Assembly (NCBI GenBank): GCA_007449985.2
Contig: VIIQ02000146.1
Location: forward strand, 62,001 to 126,000
DNA length: 64,000 nt
Reading direction: 5' to 3'
DNA from: Desmodesmus armatus
Lineage: Eukaryota; Chlorophyta; Chlorophyceae; Sphaeropleales; Scenedesmaceae
The first letter of the stretch is position 1. Each line of letters opens with the position of its first letter. The notes under the pieces are model-generated. The model was not told the DNA's origin. It did no database searches and saw nothing but the letters and a program-made list of their open reading frames with translations. A program made the translations under genes and the position numbers. Below, piece by piece: positions 12,001 to 21,660 of the stretch.

Positions 12001-14877
12001 GCGCCTGACCCTTATATCGAGTGGTGGTCACTGCAGTTTGACCCTGCAGCCGAGAGCAGGGCGCACGACCACCTGTCGTCCCTCAACTACCTGCCAGTCA
12101 TGCTACAGGTGAGGGCTGCCACGATACTTCCGGCTGCTGGCCAGGAAAAAGGAGGTGGGACGCAACCACAGCATGGAGGCGAGAGAAGGGGAGAGGGGGG
12201 GGGGGGGGTCGTCATAGCAGGACTGGGGAGGGGGTCCTTCCCCGCAGGGGGAGAAAGTTGGGCTCAGAGCAGGGCAAGACCTTCTGCCAGTCATGCTGCC
12301 GGTGACGGTGCGGCGTCCACGGTGCTGCACGCTCTTTTGCCAAAGTTCGGTCCAATGGAGCACAGACAAGCCTTCTTGCAGTGCAAGCATGACAGTAACT
12401 ACTGGAGGGGACAGTGACGCTCGTGGCCTTGGATTCTCGGGAGCCTGATGATACCATCCCCTGCTGTGTCCCTGCTTGGCTGTCGTGTCACTTGACTTGC
12501 GCATGCAGGAGGTGGTCCAGCCACCCAGCTGTTGCCCCCCAGACGTGCTGCCCCTGCTGACAGCAGCGCAGACCGCCCAGCAGGCTCGAGACATCGACGG
12601 CGCCCTGACCTTGCTCGAAACAGCAGAGCAAACGTGGCGCAGCCACCTTCAACAACAGCAGGTCATCTTGAAGCTCGATCTGCCACATGGGAGTGTCACA
12701 GGCGGGAGTGCAGGCGCAGAGCTGCCTGCGGTTGGTGTGCTGTACCTTGCAGTGTCAGCAGCTGGGTGCCTGCTGAGCGCTGGGAGGGATGATGAGGCCC
12801 TAGGGGTGCTGCAGGGCTGTGCTGAGGTGCTGGCGGCTGTGCACGAGGCGGGGGCGGATGCCGCTGTGTGGCACGCTGCAGCGGGAGTGGCGAAGTACCA
12901 CTGTGATGACTGGAGGGTGAGTGACGGGGCTGTAGGGTGAGGGTGCTGTCGGTGTAGCTGCGCTGATCTGCTGCTCAGCCGTGCTGATCACATTATGTAG
13001 CAGGCAGCGCAGAAAGGCCATCATTGCGTGTGCATGTCAAAGGAGGTGATGCATGTGTTGCTGCCGCCTGGAGTGGTGGCTGTACATACCACGTGGGGAC
13101 CTGGTGATGCATTCTGGGCTGTGGCGCCAAAATGACAGTAGACGTGTGGCTGTTTGTCGGCTGAGCAAGGATCGTTCCAGCACACTGTGGCTTGAGTGAA
13201 ATGAGTAACCATGCGCATTTTTCCTTGCGCACCATTCGTGGTGCACGTTGTATTGACATCTTCAAGATCAGTGATGATGACAGCGTTGCTGCCTGTTTTG
13301 CTGTTGCAATGGTGCAGGGTGCGTATGAGCACTGTGTGCGTGCGTACGTCATCCGCAGCGAGTGCACATCGCTGGGCCCTCGGCACCCTGACACTGCTGC
13401 TGCTGGGCACAACCTGGGGGTGGTGCTCAACTGCCTGGGCAAGTGCAGCAGAGGCCTGCAGCTGGTCCAGGAGGCACGACAGGTGCGGCGGCTCTTCACC
13501 CAAATGTGCATGATATACAAGAGTCCCCAGGACGGCAGGGTTGAGGCTGCTAGGCGCCTGGAGCAGCCTGACATCACGCCTGGGTGTTGTCAAGGGCAAC
13601 AAACCATCTTCATTCGGTAGATTGGCAAAGGTGGTGCTGTTGCTGTTGTTGTGCAGGTGTTTGCAACCGCACTGGGCCCCCAGCACGTCCGCACCCTCGT
13701 GGCTGCTCGCAACGAGCAGCACATCAAGCACAAGATCATCAAGCTGCCTGCACAGCCCCAAGAGCTGCTGGCAGCTGCTGCAGCGCCTGGTGCTGCCAAC
13801 GGCGCCGCTCACCCACGCACCACCTCTGCAGGGCTGCCGCGCAGCTCTGTGGGAGGTCCACATGGTCGTGCTAACATTCGCAGCAGCAGCACCACACGTG
13901 CCAGCGATGCTGCTAGCATCTCCGGCGGCAGCAGCAGCGACACCAACAGCAGCACAGATGAGGACCAGCCGCAGCAGGGAGGGAAGAAGGGCAAGGAGAA
14001 GGCAAAGGCGGGGCAGTCCCCGGGGGGCAAGGGCGGTGGCACTAGCAAAGCTGGGGGGACAGGGCCTCGATCAAGCAGGAAGGGTGCAAAGGCGCCTGGG
14101 GACAAACCGCAAGGTGCCGCTGCTGGGCGTAGAGGGGTTGGCAGCAGACGGGAGCTGCGGCAGACTGGCAGCATGCAGGAGCGGTTGGAGAGTGTGATGC
14201 ATGCGCGTCAGCACAAGGAGGAGGCCGCGCAGGGGCAGCAGCAGCAGCAGGAGGACACCCGGGACTACACAGACTATGATCATCTTGGAGGCGGGGTGTT
14301 CAAAGCCACTGCGGAGCAGCAACAGCTCTACAAGGCATTCGTGGCCGACGTCAAGGCGCATGCGCAGGGCGCCAGCACCAGCAGCAGCTACGGCCAGCAG
14401 CCTGGGGTGGTGGAGATGCAGGTGCTGAAGCCCACTGCTGCTGCCCCTCCAGCAGCAGCTGCTGGTGCCAGTGGCAGGGCTGCTGCTGCTGCTGGAGCGG
14501 GCATGGTCAGTGCAGGGAGTGTACTGGGAGACAGGGTGGTGTCCGCCGGAAGGGCAGCTGCTGCACTTGGCCGCACCAGTGGCAGTGATAGCACGAGGGC
14601 AGGGAGGGGTGCAGGGGCAAACCCCAAGGCAGGTGCTGCGGCCGGTGCTGGCAGCTTGCAGGGAGGGGCTGCAGCCGGTGCCTCAGAGTTGCCGTCTGGT
14701 GCTGTGCGGCAAGCTGTCAGGGGACCCCTGGCTGATGCGACTATTGCGGCAGTCAAGAAGCCGCTGAGCATTGAGCAGCAGCGGCGGCTGCGGCGGCGGC
14801 AGCAGTTGGCGGCGGCAGCAGCGAAGAGGGGCAAGGGGAGTGGTCGTGACCCGGACTTGCTGGACAAACTGTACTGA
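1..14877 (+). CDS. Large RCC1-repeat / TPR protein (5' partial)
   Basis: Multi-exon gene that enters the window already open and ends at TGA 14875-14877. Exons consistent in frame and phase: 13-148, 359-505, 770-1815, 2106-2791, 3070-3154, 3456-3994, 4475-4561, 4747-4938, 5114-5706, about 6034-6489, 6742-7105, 7401-8057, 8372-8711, 8922-9809, 10602-10934, 11393-11669, 11978-12108, 12509-12916, 13318-13482, 13657-14877. That gives about 2,900 visible residues. The first three exons encode RCC1 blades, for example AGAKHSAAVQEGGTVVTWG and FNGQGALGTGDEQDRLYP. The middle is Ser/Ala/Gln-rich with islands of helix such as YPQFVEVLCCLMAARS. Exons at 12.5-13.7 kb hold kinesin-light-chain-like TPRs (LGPRHPDTAAAGHNLGVVL), and the tail is basic. 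Exons 8372-8711 and 10602-10934 each need one extra base to stay open. RCC1 propellers and TPRs are protein-interaction scaffolds. A ciliary or cytoskeletal role is only a guess. The RCC1 and TPR calls are firm, and the single-gene model is likely. Confidence 0.75.
8181..8217. repeat. Imperfect hairpin in intron
   Basis: Arms ACAGCA and TGCTGT flank a near-palindromic core, CAGGAT ... ATCCTG. It lies in the intron between exons 7401-8057 and 8372-8711. It may be a small MITE-like relic or chance, and no target-site duplication was recognised. Confidence 0.4.
9758..10205 (+). repeat. Four tandem copies of an exon end plus 5' splice site
   Basis: The last ~60 nt of exon 8922-9809 and the first ~60 nt of its intron are repeated with a ~128-nt period. 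Donor GT positions are 9810 (the one used in the model), 9940 and 10067. The fourth copy has decayed from GT to GC near 10203. Copies 2 and 3 keep AGCAG followed by GTGAGG, and they are preceded by TAG before GCCTG, so each looks like a 59-nt mini-exon. That length is not a multiple of three, and copy 1 meets TGA at once if the intron is retained. Confidence 0.85.
10306..10650 (+). repeat. Three tandem copies of a 3' splice site plus exon start
   Basis: The exon start GTATGACCGTATG at 10602 has upstream copies at about 10489 (GTATGAACGTATGGCAGCC, with CAG intact) and 10343 (GTATGACCGGATGGCTGCC, with AG lost). Each is followed by a Ser/Ala-Ser-Pro-type coding trace. The copies share the C/T-rich lead CCCCCGCTCTG...TGCTGCCTGCAG. 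Spacing is 146 and 113 nt, so use of the upstream acceptor would shift the frame. They lie in the same intron as the donor repeats. Confidence 0.85.
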
Positions 14878-14965
14878 TTGCCAGTACGTGATGGCCTGCA
14901 CATCGTGGCCAAGATACAGTGACTGGGAGTCATACATATGAGTTGGGGCCGTACATTTCTGTCCG

Positions 14966-14970
14966 TGTAA
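14966..14970 (+). terminator. TGTAA polyadenylation signal candidate
   Basis: TGTAA, the usual green-algal poly(A) signal, lies about 90 nt after the stop codon of the RCC1/TPR gene. It is assigned by motif and position only. Confidence 0.5.
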
Positions 14971-15065
14971 GAACTCCGCACAAAACTGGGCCACATGTCT
15001 TTGTGCGTTCAGGAACTGCGCACATTGCTGGGCACAGTGGCCATCATGGCATGACTATAGTAGCT

Positions 15066-15095
15066 ACCCATGTACTAGACGGGTTGTACATGGGT
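15066..15095. repeat. Inverted repeat, 10-bp arms
   Basis: ACCCATGTAC and GTACATGGGT are exact reverse complements separated by 10 nt. They lie in the 425-nt spacer between two (+) genes and could form a hairpin in the 3' UTR of the upstream gene. Confidence 0.75.
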
Positions 15096-15202
15096 ATTGG
15101 TGAGTCCGGGCATCCGCTCCGCGTGAGACTCGGAAAAATCTTGTGTTTGAGCTTTGGGAACGCTTTGGTTGTGCGTGTTGGGCCACAGCTTCGCCTAGGG
15201 TT

Positions 15203-15236
15203 GAGTGCCACTTTACCCTAGGGTAAAGTGGCACTC
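15203..15236. repeat. Perfect 34-bp palindrome
   Basis: A perfect palindrome with no loop, centred on CCCTAGGG. Each half reads GAGTGCCACTTTACCCT to the centre. It lies 66 nt upstream of the ATG at 15302, in the spacer between two same-strand genes. It could extrude as a cruciform, bind a dimeric regulator, or be a scar of a palindromic insertion. The sequence alone does not decide between these. Confidence 0.9.
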
Positions 15237-15301
15237 TACCCTAATGTGGCAAAGAGATACCAGGACCCACGGCGACTGAGAAACCCAGTCCTGCATTCAC
15301 G

Positions 15302-18300
15302 ATGAAAAAGTCCGGCAAGTATCTGTTCACTGACAAGCGCAAGCGTACCCAGTGCCCCACCAAAGTATGCTGCCATCCGACCACATGCGGTGGTGGCAAG
15401 CAGTTGTATGAAGACGAGGCAGTCGCTTGCGTTTGTGGCTCGCTCTTCTGTTCTCTTGACTGTGTGGCACAGCACCAGGCCATTGGAAAATGTCGTTGTG
15501 GTAGATCTGCGGCCTCACAGTCTGCGTTCAAAGCGGTAGGTTGGCTACAACGACGACCTGTAAGCTAAAAGAAACCGTTGACGGTCACAAGGAGCTTCGT
15601 GGGGGCATCGTTGTGCCCGGGACTGGCAGTGCCAAGGGTGCTTGGTTTTAACCACCTTCAACTGCTGGTCTGCTGCTGCAGGTGCCTCGCCCTGCTATGA
15701 CCTACAGCAGCTCTGGACCGACCTACAGCCCGCAGACAGTGGTGAGTGCTGATTTCTTGTGCTGGTCGCTGCTTCCTGTCTGGAGTGTGTACCTCAGGAG
15801 TCCACTACAGATTTGGCACTACCCCCCAATCAGCTTGTCATAGTGAGGACTAGTGGAGAGTGTGGATGCAAACACATCCACATGCCCCAAGTTCACTCAG
15901 TACACTGTGTTTAGGCATGTGCAGTACAAGATGCACTGAAAGTCCTGCTTTGTGAGCTTTTGGCTTGGTCATGGCAGCCATCACTGCGGCTGTGATGCAG
16001 GCTGATGCGTCTGCCTGTGTGAGTGTGTGTGTGTGTGTCTGTGTGTGTACTCATGAGCCACTGCCACTGAGCTTGTGCCAAGCCTAATGTGTGTATGTAT
16101 TCAGGTCCCCAACGCAGCACATGGCAGCATGAGTGCGGCAGACATTTGCCTCCAAGGCATGCACATGGCATGCGTAACGGCAGCTGAAGTGCAGCGGCAG
16201 CTGAACACAACAGTCACCACCTTGGCAGCAACGGCAGCACATGCCCAGCTACAGCAGCAGCAGCAGCAGCAGCGATGGGCAGCAGGCACAGCACAGGGGC
16301 AGCAGCACCCAGCACTGCAATCACTCACTGGCTTGCCTGGCCTGCCTGTGCACCACTCTACCGCGCTGCAGCCGCCTCAGCGGCTGGCTCGTGCTGCACC
16401 GCCAGCACCCGCATTTGCCATTCCTGGCATGAGCCGGCCATTGGCCACACTGCTGCTGCAGCAGCAGCAACAGCAGCATGGGATACTCAGCACATTTGCA
16501 GCAGCAGCAGCACCAGGCACGGCAGTGGGAGGGTCAGCACGTGCTAAAGCAGCAGGAGGGACGTCAGCAGCAGCAGCAATACAAGCAGCAGCGGCGGATG
16601 CAGCACCTGCAGCAGCAGCGGCAGCAATGGGTCCTGCAGCTGGCATGTATGACGTACCTGCAGAGCCTGTTGAGCAGCTGCCACCAGCACCTGAAGATGC
16701 GGGCCTTGGCCTGTTCCTGCAGCACCCAAACCAGCTGCAGCTCTTGATGCAGCAGCAGGAGCAGCAGCAGCAGGTGTTGATGCAGCAGCAGCAGCAGCAG
16801 GTGTTGATGCAGCAGCAGCAGCAGGGGTTGATGCAGCAGCAGCAGCAGGTGTTGATGCAGCCGCAGGGGCAGCACCAGGAGCAGCAGCAGCAGGGAGTGC
16901 CAGGTGCAGCAGCGGCGTCGTCATCGGCAGTAGCAGCACTGGCGCTGCCTGAGGGGCTGTCAGGGGTGTGTGAGACGTCACTGGTGAAGCTCAAGCATAA
17001 GTTCCTCGACCTCAAGCCTAAGGTGGTGACACTGAGGGAGCTGAGGGGCCGCTTCACTGGGCCCACGGTGGTGGTGAGCGACACCAACATCGAGGCTGTC
17101 TACATCCCTAGTGCGCTGCTGCCAGACCCTAGCAAAATGGACGACGTGTTGGAGATGCAGCGGCTGCTGGACAACCTGGTGGTGATCTGGCGGGGTGAGT
17201 GTAGTCCTAAAATCCTTCAGGACCCCATCCAAACCCAGTAACGCCATAGGATCGCCTCCCATTGGCTTCACGCCCTTTGTAGGACGGCGGGGTCTACCCC
17301 TCCTGACACACACATGAGTAACTCTTTGAGTGGTGTATGTTGCAGGGCCTGATGCAAGTCGTGAAGACACAAGCCTGTGTGTTTGAGGGGATCAGGTTTT
17401 GGAGCCGGTGGCAAGATCAATGCAATGAAACTAGCTTGGCAGCCGTTGATGCTAATGTTGTTGTGCCTGCAGTGCAGTCATTGGTGAGAGGGAGCTATTG
17501 CAAGGGGTTGGCCACATCATTTGTCCATTCACGGATCACACACTGTTCCTCAAGCCAATGTGCTCCACTGTCACCTCTGTCCCTCCCTCAACCCCACCCC
17601 CACCGTCACCACACCCTCATGTTGATGTGTCCCTCCCCTCTGCTTCTGCGCCCCCTCCCACCATCCCCACGTATGCAGACGGAGAGAACGTGCATCGTGC
17701 GGAGGGCACGTCCAAGGCGCCCATGGTGATGGTCGGCTGGCGCCAACCCACAGGCGGTCCTTCTGTGCTGGGCCCTTACCACATCCCCTTCCACGTCTAC
17801 ACGGCTGGAGACAGGTGCGTTGCAAATGGGTGGTGGTGATGGCGGCGGTGGTGGTGGTGGTGGTGGCGGTGGTGGTGGCGGTGGTGGTGGTGGTGGTGGT
17901 GGTGGTGGTGGTGGTGGTGGTGGTGAAGAAACACAATTCCAAGTATAGCCAAGCCATGCACGCCTGCAAGGGGCTGAGGGGTGATAGGCAGCACAGCATA
18001 CATCCATGTTCACCTCTGCTGCTGTGAACTTCTACCAGCTTCTGTTGTGGACATTACACAGAGAGCTCACCTCAACATTGCGTTTGCTTCGCTTGAAAGC
18101 AACCTCTCACACTTACCACCTGTGTTGAACACACACAACTGGTATGAAGGTTGTCCACGTTTGGTGCTTGCGCCATCCAACAGCAACTTTGCTTCCTGAT
18201 GCTCAGCCCTGAAGAGCACCAAACCCTCGCCCCATGGCCAGCCCAGCCTAGCCAGCTGACCCCCCCCCGCATTATTTTGACATGGGGATGCAAACAGCCT

Positions 18301-20017
18301 GTTTGAAAAAAACCAGAGACAACAAGCTGCAGTGCAGCTTTGTGCCAAGACAACTGACTGTGCTCGTACATATTTCTTGCAAAACACCCAAGCTCACATG
18401 CTGTCACTGCACCAAAGACAGGCAGACCCTCACCCCCCTGTCTTGGTGTGCTGTTTTTTTTGTTAGGTACAGGGGGGGCGGACCCCCACCGGCTGGCCAC
18501 ACACGCAACAGCCGAGTAAACCCAGCTGCCGGGAGCCCGAGGCAAAGCCTCACACGAGGCAAAGCCTCACACCGATGGGAGACGCCTAACACCTTCGTGT
18601 GCTGTTGTGCTGTGGGTGTGTCTGCTTTCAGTGCCGCGCGCAGCCTGAGCAAGGTTGCGGAGACCTTTGTGGACATGGACGCGTGCCGCGCCATCTTCCT
18701 CAACAGCAGCACCATGGACTCTGTGGTGCCCATTCGCGGCATGCCAGACACCACGCAGCTGCCCGTCCCCCCACCATCAGTGGGCGGTGCCCCCGCCACT
18801 GCTTTGAGTTTGAGCCTTAACTACAAGAGTGAGTCTCACCAGGACAAGGGAGACGGCCAGTGGTCCATCATCGCCTGGCGTTACCACGGGGGCGAGGTGC
18901 CGGATGCAGGCCGCTTCTACATGGGCACAGAGCCGCACAGCGATGAGAACCCTGGCGCATACTTTGAGATTGGGGATGGGGACGTGCTGTTCATCAACAC
19001 CAAGGTGCGTGCATCTCAATGGTGCCTACTGCTGGTCCTGCTCTTGGAGTGGGTGTGTGGGTGAGGGGGGGGGCTGTTGGTGATTGAGTGGGTGGGGGGT
19101 GGGGGGGGGGGGTAAAGAGGCAGGGGGTGGGCGCATCGAGTGGGGTAGGAGGGCGTCGAGCGGGGTAGGAGGGCCAGTATTCTGAAAAGGGCCCCAGCTT
19201 GAACGGCCGGGGGGGGGGGGGGGCTCCTTACTAAGCATACATAGTATGCAATCCAATTCCCAATACACTACTGCCAGTAGGTGGCACCCCGGCACTGCCT
19301 TCAACCTCTAGTCCACCACCATTTGGCTGCTGCTGTTCTGAGCCATACGATTGCTTGACATGTATTCAGGGGGTACGAAGAGGGCTGCACTGATAGGGTC
19401 TGATAAAGTTTTAATTGTAGCCGCATACGACCTCCATTGGGCTGCTAACAAAAACGTCACTGAAACCTCTGCTAGCACGACCCACGCTGCAGCATAGCTG
19501 GTTGTGTTGTGCATCCAGCATCGGACTTGAGCCTCCTTGGATGGCAACATACACTATCAGCACAACCCCAGGTGTGTGCAACTTACTTACAGGAGGGTGT
19601 GCTTGTGCCCCTTGTGCTGCCTTTGCCCGGCAGGTCCTCTTTCACCACACTCAGCGGCCAGCAAGCTTGTGCGACACAGCAGTCCACAAGTCCCTGCAGC
19701 AGCCTGCTGTGTTTGGCATGGCGCTGTTGTACAAGCCAGATACAGTCGCAGCCATGGCAGAGCAGGAGGGGAACAAGAGGGTGCAGCTGTTTGAGAGGAA
19801 GCGTGAGCGGAAGCAGCAGCAGGAGGGGCAGCAGCAGGAGAAGAAGACGAAGAAGCAGGCACAGCCACGGCAGCAGGGTGTGGAGCAGCAGCTTGAGCAG
19901 CAGCTGCAGCGGCAGGCACAGCAGCAGCAACGTGCGGAGAGGCTGAAGCGGCGGCAGGGGCAGCAGGAGCCACGGGAGCAGCAGCAGCAGCGGAAGTCCA
20001 AGCGGCAGCAGCGCTGA
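15302..20017 (+). CDS. Cys-rich / polyQ protein with candidate 2OG-Fe(II) dioxygenase domain (TET/JBP-like?)
   Basis: Six exons join in phase to 758 residues: 15302-15535, 15682-15741, 16105-17194, 17679-17814, 18632-19004, 19634-20017. Residues 18-66 carry ten Cys (18, 23, 24, 29, 43, 45, 50, 54, 64, 66) and H25/H58, a probable zinc-binding module. Residues ~130-410 are Gln/Ala-rich with a repeated MQQQQQ(V/G)L unit. The last third has LSLNYKSESHQDKGDGQW, giving HxD at H576/D578. This is followed by GAYFEIGDGDVLFI and then VLFHHTQRP (H635/H636, R639). A distal His about 58 residues after HxD, preceded by a G-x-x-x-x-GD-x-L strand, is the 2-oxoglutarate/Fe(II) oxygenase fold signature. The context resembles the TET/JBP group known from green algae. 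The C-terminus is a basic, Gln-rich coiled tail. The exon model is good, and the enzyme assignment is an inference from motifs. Confidence 0.6.
16745..16900 (+). repeat. Tandem coding repeat MQQQQQ(V/G)L
   Basis: Four to five ~27-30-nt units of CAG codons ending in GTGTTGATG or GGGTTGATG lie in exon 3 of the candidate dioxygenase gene. They encode a Met-polyGln-Val/Gly-Leu ladder. It is an expandable microsatellite that stays in frame. Confidence 0.85.
17829..17926 (+). repeat. (GGT)n microsatellite in intron
   Basis: About 100 nt of nearly pure GGT/GGC triplets begin 15 nt after the donor at 17815. The purine-rich G tract continues to GGTGAAG. Confidence 0.95.
18520..18575. repeat. Short tandem repeat GAGGCAAAGCCTCACAC
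   Basis: Two adjacent copies of GAGGCAAAGCCTCACAC lie in the intron before exon 18632. Each contains the small palindrome GAGGCAAAGCCTC. The block CCCCCACCGGCTGGCC at 18483-18498, just upstream, recurs inverted at 27709-27724. Confidence 0.7.
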
Positions 20018-21660
20018 TTGGGCTAGCTGTTTGTGCAGCACAGGCTGCGGCAGCGTGTGTGTGTGTGTGTGTGGCTGTGTTGTCAAGGCACTGCTTGCCA
20101 TGTCACATGCGTTGCACAGAGGGTATTGTCACGTATCGGCCCCGGCAACCACTAGGCTTCTAGTCAAGCAGCACACAGCACAGCAGTAGTTGCCACATAT
20201 GGATCATCATGTCTGCACGGGCTGGTGGCCGTTGTGTGGTAGTGGTGCTAGTGCTGGTAAATGGCTGCTGTCCAGGTGGGGGTGGTGGATGGCTAGTGAT
20301 GGTTGTCTCTGGCGTCCAGCGCATGTCTTGGTGGTGCTGGTTTTCGTGAGATGAGGCGGAGGGCTCTACAGCACTTCCGCCTATGGTTGAGTACAGGATC
20401 GATCATGTAGGCGCCCTACAGGACCATGATATTATCTGTGGCGGTGTCTGGTTTTTTGGTTGTGTTGTTCCTGCCTTGCCCAGCATCCACAGCCTCAAGG
20501 GTGTGCAGCTTTTCACGTTGTGCCCTGTGAGGCAGCCCACGATCCAAGGTCAGCAGCCTCTTGACCACTTGGTATCTGTGAGCAGTTGGGGTCATGTGAT
20601 GGTTGACAAGGACACAGACTCCTTTTACAGTTTAAATATGTTCCAGGTCTCGGGCTGCACAAATTTGCTGCATCCTCCTGCCTGTCATCAAGTCAATTGC
20701 TTGAGGACAAAGTGTCGCAATTGCAATGCAACCACTTGCAAGTGGTTGCAGACACGCTGACATGCTTGTACTAGGCTCATGCAGTGATAATGCAGAAGTG
20801 TCGTTGTGATGAAGAAAGCATCAGACTCAACGCATCAGTGGGCATGCTGCATGCTGACTGGCATGTCGGTTGTGCAGCTGACCAGCTGTGTAAGCACCAC
20901 AGCGAGGGGGCACCGATGATCACAGTGGAGCTTTGATGCAGCATCCAGCCCAGCAGGAGGACAGCAACTGGCCAGGCACCTTCAGGTCACAGTGAGCCAA
21001 GGGTTTGGGGGCCCCGAAGCTCGTTTAGCTTCAGCTGCACATGCATATGCATCACTTACTACTTCTTTTCGTTGACAGACACGGCAGCTTCAGCCTCTGC
21101 GATCTTATTACAACACAGCGAGGGGGCAGAAGTGCAACACAACATGACGTACATGATGCAGCAGGCTGCCTGCGTAGCCATAGGTTGCGGCCATGTCACA
21201 ACAGTCAGCACTGGCAACGGCCTCCAAGACATAGTGTGGAGGAGCAAGCCTATGGGCGCCACAGAAGCTGAGCACACTGCAGCAGACTCATACGCCAGCC
21301 TGGCAGGCTGCAGTGTGGCTCCAGCGTATGCCTGTGCCGCAGTGTCAACGTAATCCACATCAAACAGCCGCCTTGTTGGATCCTGCAGTTACCAGACGAC
21401 GCTTGTGTGTTCCATGGTTTGACTTGGTCAACGTTGTGTCGGGAAAACACCAGATCGTGGCATGGGGAGCACTTGAGCACACAACGAAACGGTATCATGT
21501 GAAGTAGTAGTGCAGAGCGCCGTTTATCTCCCGAGACAGCACTCGTGTCTGCTGCTGCTGATCGCGTTGCTGTTGGCTCCCTTCTCGCCGCAAGGCAACA
21601 CAACAAAAAGCTACAGCATCTGATCAAAGCGTTCTGGTTGTTGCAACAGGAGGAGAGGCG
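20018..21660. other. Intergenic / UTR, no gene recognised
   Basis: Between the stop of the candidate dioxygenase gene and the ATG of the transporter. It contains a (GT)n run near 20055 and some short ORFs without splice-compatible neighbours or recognisable motifs. Upstream non-coding exons of the transporter could lie here. Confidence 0.5.

Noticed and set aside
16377..17090. Long minus-strand Cys/Ala-rich ORFs opposite the polyQ exon
   Set aside because: They are the complement of CAG repeats. The plus-strand frame has consistent exon phases and continues into real domains.
17571..18013. Minus-strand ORFs made of polyThr, polyPro or polyHis
   Set aside because: They are the three reverse frames of the (GGT)n microsatellite and the intron around it. 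No start context, splice logic or other domain supports them.
20383..20760. A 125-codon plus-strand ORF
   Set aside because: Amino-acid composition is not protein-like (many Cys, His and Trp without pattern), it has no splice partners, and it resembles nothing recognised.
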